A stretch of 64,000 nt of DNA from positions 44,004 through 108,003 of the forward strand of contig NZ_JAYGHR010000071.1 of NCBI RefSeq assembly GCF_034932365.1, written 5' to 3'. Positions 62,732-64,000 of the stretch are shown here, one piece after another. Each line of letters begins with the position of its first letter. Position 1 is the first letter of the stretch. Made by a program: the position numbers and the translations under genes. This DNA is from Capilliphycus robustus (GTDB taxonomy: Bacteria; Cyanobacteriota; Cyanobacteriia; Cyanobacteriales; Microcoleaceae). The notes beneath the pieces were generated by a model. That model saw only the letters and a program-made list of their open reading frames with translations, did not search any database and was not told the origin of the DNA.

Positions 62732-63058
62732 ATGGACAATAACAACAACTTACTGAAACAACTGCTGATGCTGGGAATTGGGACAACCTCCCTGGTTGCG
62801 GAAAAATTACAGGAAGTCACCGATCAATGGGTCAAAGATGGTACTCTCAACTCTGACCAAGCTAAAATCTTTATGGATGACATGATGCAGCGACTCAAAC
62901 TCGAACAAGGAAACTTTGAGGAACTGCTTCAGCGACAAATGCGGAACGTCATGCAAGATGTTGGGGTTCCCCGTCAGTCTGAACTTGATGAGTTAAGGGG
63001 ACGACTAGATCGTTTAGAACGTCAAATTCGGGATTTGGAAAATCGTCTTTGGCGTTAG
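62732..63058 (+). CDS. Phasin-like helical protein
   Basis: The 108-residue protein is almost entirely helical. It has a hydrophobic start (NLLKQLLMLGIGTTSLVAEKLQ), an amphipathic middle and a C-terminal coiled coil (ELDELRGRLDRLERQIRDLE). This pattern matches the small phasin-family proteins of cyanobacteria, some of which bind polyhydroxyalkanoate granules. No PHA genes are nearby, so that role is not supported here. A downstream gap of 64 bp leads to the FKBP gene on the same strand. Confidence 0.78.
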   Translation: MDNNNNLLKQLLMLGIGTTSLVAEKLQEVTDQWVKDGTLNSDQAKIFMDDMMQRLKLEQGNFEELLQRQMRNVMQDVGVPRQSELDELRGRLDRLERQIRDLENRLWR

Positions 63059-63122
63059 GTACCCTCAAGCTGTAAAGTAAAAGTCTGGGTTTGTATCTAA
63101 CGCAGACTGAGGAGAGTTAACC

Positions 63123-63686
63123 GTGAGAGAAATACTAATTAGCCTGGGTATTGCTGTTGTTTGTGCTTTAACTTTGCTTGTTGCTCAAATTACGACGACA
63201 GGAAAAGAAGCAACTGCATCAAATATCCCCAGGACTCAACAGACTTCGACTCAGAAGGTTGCAACGTCCAGTAACCCTCTGTTAACCCAAAGCATTGCTT
63301 CTACAGCCAATGTGATTCTAGCTCAAAATATGGATAGCGAAAAAAATATGGTGAAAACTGACTCCGGTTTGCAGTACGAAGACTTGAAGGTGGGAGACGG
63401 TGCATCTCCTCAAAAGGGTCAAACAGTTGTAGTTCATTACACTGGAACTTTAGAAGATGGCAAAAAGTTTGACAGTTCCCGCGATCGCGGTCAGCCGTTT
63501 TCGTTTAAAATTGGTGTCGGTCAAGTCATCAAAGGTTGGGATGAAGGCGTCGGTTCGATGAACGTAGGTGGACAACGTAAACTGATCATTCCCTCTGATT
63601 TGGGTTATGGTTCACGCGGCGCGGGTGGTGTGATTCCTCCGGATGCTACCTTGATTTTTGATGTGGAATTGTTGGATATCAAATAA
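63123..63686 (+). CDS. FKBP-type peptidyl-prolyl isomerase, exported
   Basis: The 187-residue protein starts at GTG with GAGGAG upstream. An N-terminal signal or anchor (ISLGIAVVCALTLLVAQI) and a Ser/Thr/Gln-rich linker precede a complete FKBP domain (about 75-187): GQTVVVHYTGTLEDGKKFDS, FKIGVGQVIKGWDEGV, GYGSRGAGGVIPPDATLIFD. It should assist folding in the periplasm or thylakoid lumen; cyanobacterial and plastid lumenal FKBPs are related. It lies 64 bp after the phasin-like gene. Confidence 0.93.
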   Translation: MREILISLGIAVVCALTLLVAQITTTGKEATASNIPRTQQTSTQKVATSSNPLLTQSIASTANVILAQNMDSEKNMVKTDSGLQYEDLKVGDGASPQKGQTVVVHYTGTLEDGKKFDSSRDRGQPFSFKIGVGQVIKGWDEGVGSMNVGGQRKLIIPSDLGYGSRGAGGVIPPDATLIFDVELLDIK

Positions 63687-63875
63687 TCGCTTTTCTGCTT
63701 CTAGGAATTAGCAGATAGGGGGTGAGGGAGATGATAGATAACTTGTTCACGGTCTCCCCCATCTCCCCATCTGCTGCATATTAAAAGGTCGTATTTTAAC
63801 ACCTTAATCCCTGATATTGAGCTGATTGGCTGCAATTTAACCTGTAGTGGTTCGCGGGTGTTTTTACAATGAAAG

Positions 63876-64000
63876 AGAAGTAACTTAGTAGACGATTTAT
63901 GGTACAACACGGTACTATCTGTAAGATCAGATAATAGATCTATGCAACGAGCCTTCAAGACCAAACTGAAGCTGAACAACCGTCAAAGAACCTTAATGGC
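63876..64000 (+). mobile_element. tnpB-only IS605-type element, copy 3 (cut by window end)
   Basis: The left end AGAAGTAACTTAGTAGACG begins at 63876 and the leader is the same as in copies at 8302 and 10617. Only the first 125 bp are inside the window. It lies 190 bp after the FKBP gene. That gives three copies in 56 kb, so the element has been active recently. Confidence 0.85.
63942..64000 (+). CDS. tnpB: TnpB, copy 3, 5' fragment
   Basis: The first 19 codons (MQRAFKTKLKLNNRQRTLM) match the start of the two complete TnpB copies except for a QTQ to KTK change. The gene runs off the window end, so integrity is unknown. Confidence 0.9.
   Translation, partial: MQRAFKTKLKLNNRQRTLM

Overview
The window is a chromosomal segment of a cyanobacterium, most likely a filamentous Oscillatoriales-type organism; genus placement is inference. 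The evidence is the recurring HIP1 octamer GCGATCGC (for example at 121 and 22151), a set of cyanobacterial hallmark genes (flavodiiron protein, acyl-lipid desaturase DesA, NblS/Hik33 beside purD, group 2 sigma factor, DUF760, KaiB/KaiC paralogues, RppA/RppB, glycolate dehydrogenase GlcD) and many short palindromic intergenic repeats. No rRNA, tRNA, CRISPR array or prophage was recognised.

Layout. 1-8309: 3' part of a flavodiiron protein, sfsA, murJ, a carotenoid oxygenase, chorismate mutase aroH plus sppA, and an EamA permease. 8302-11861: two inverted, near-identical tnpB-only IS605-type elements flank a DUF760 gene and a mutY cut off exactly at an element end. 12073-19260: group 2 sigma factor, Anbu proteasome-like protease, HAD phosphatase, and a SWIM-protein/SNF2-helicase pair. 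19952-27466: pnp, a YihY/BrkB membrane protein, a coiled-coil protein, thrC, a small conserved protein, desA. 27524-31159: a tightly coupled pair, a RecQ helicase fused to a phosphoribosyltransferase domain and a DprA/SLOG protein. 31810-41365: Ser/Thr kinase with seven WD40 repeats, glcD, aldo/keto reductase, rpiA, and a large TPR/GT41 glycosyltransferase. 41389-46419: a non-canonical kaiC-kaiB-kaiB operon, a MocR-type regulator divergent from a small gene, and a candidate small ORF. 46612-47940: another tnpB-only element of a different lineage. 48034-55629: fused 5-oxoprolinase, purD, nblS. 55711-62109: a metal-efflux RND pump and a short adaptor, divergent from the rppA-rppB two-component genes. 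62251-64000: zinc-ribbon membrane protein, phasin-like protein, FKBP isomerase, and the start of a third copy of the first tnpB element.

How the genes work together. The clearest functional units are the SWIM/SNF2 pair, the RecQ-PRTase/DprA pair, the Kai operon, purD-nblS, and the divergent RND efflux/two-component locus. The points most worth follow-up are the RecQ-PRTase/DprA module; an identically spaced four-cysteine module shared by NblS and a small zinc-ribbon membrane protein; the Kai operon with two KaiB paralogues and a Ser-Ser phosphosite dyad; the IS-truncated mutY; and the families of palindromic intergenic repeats.
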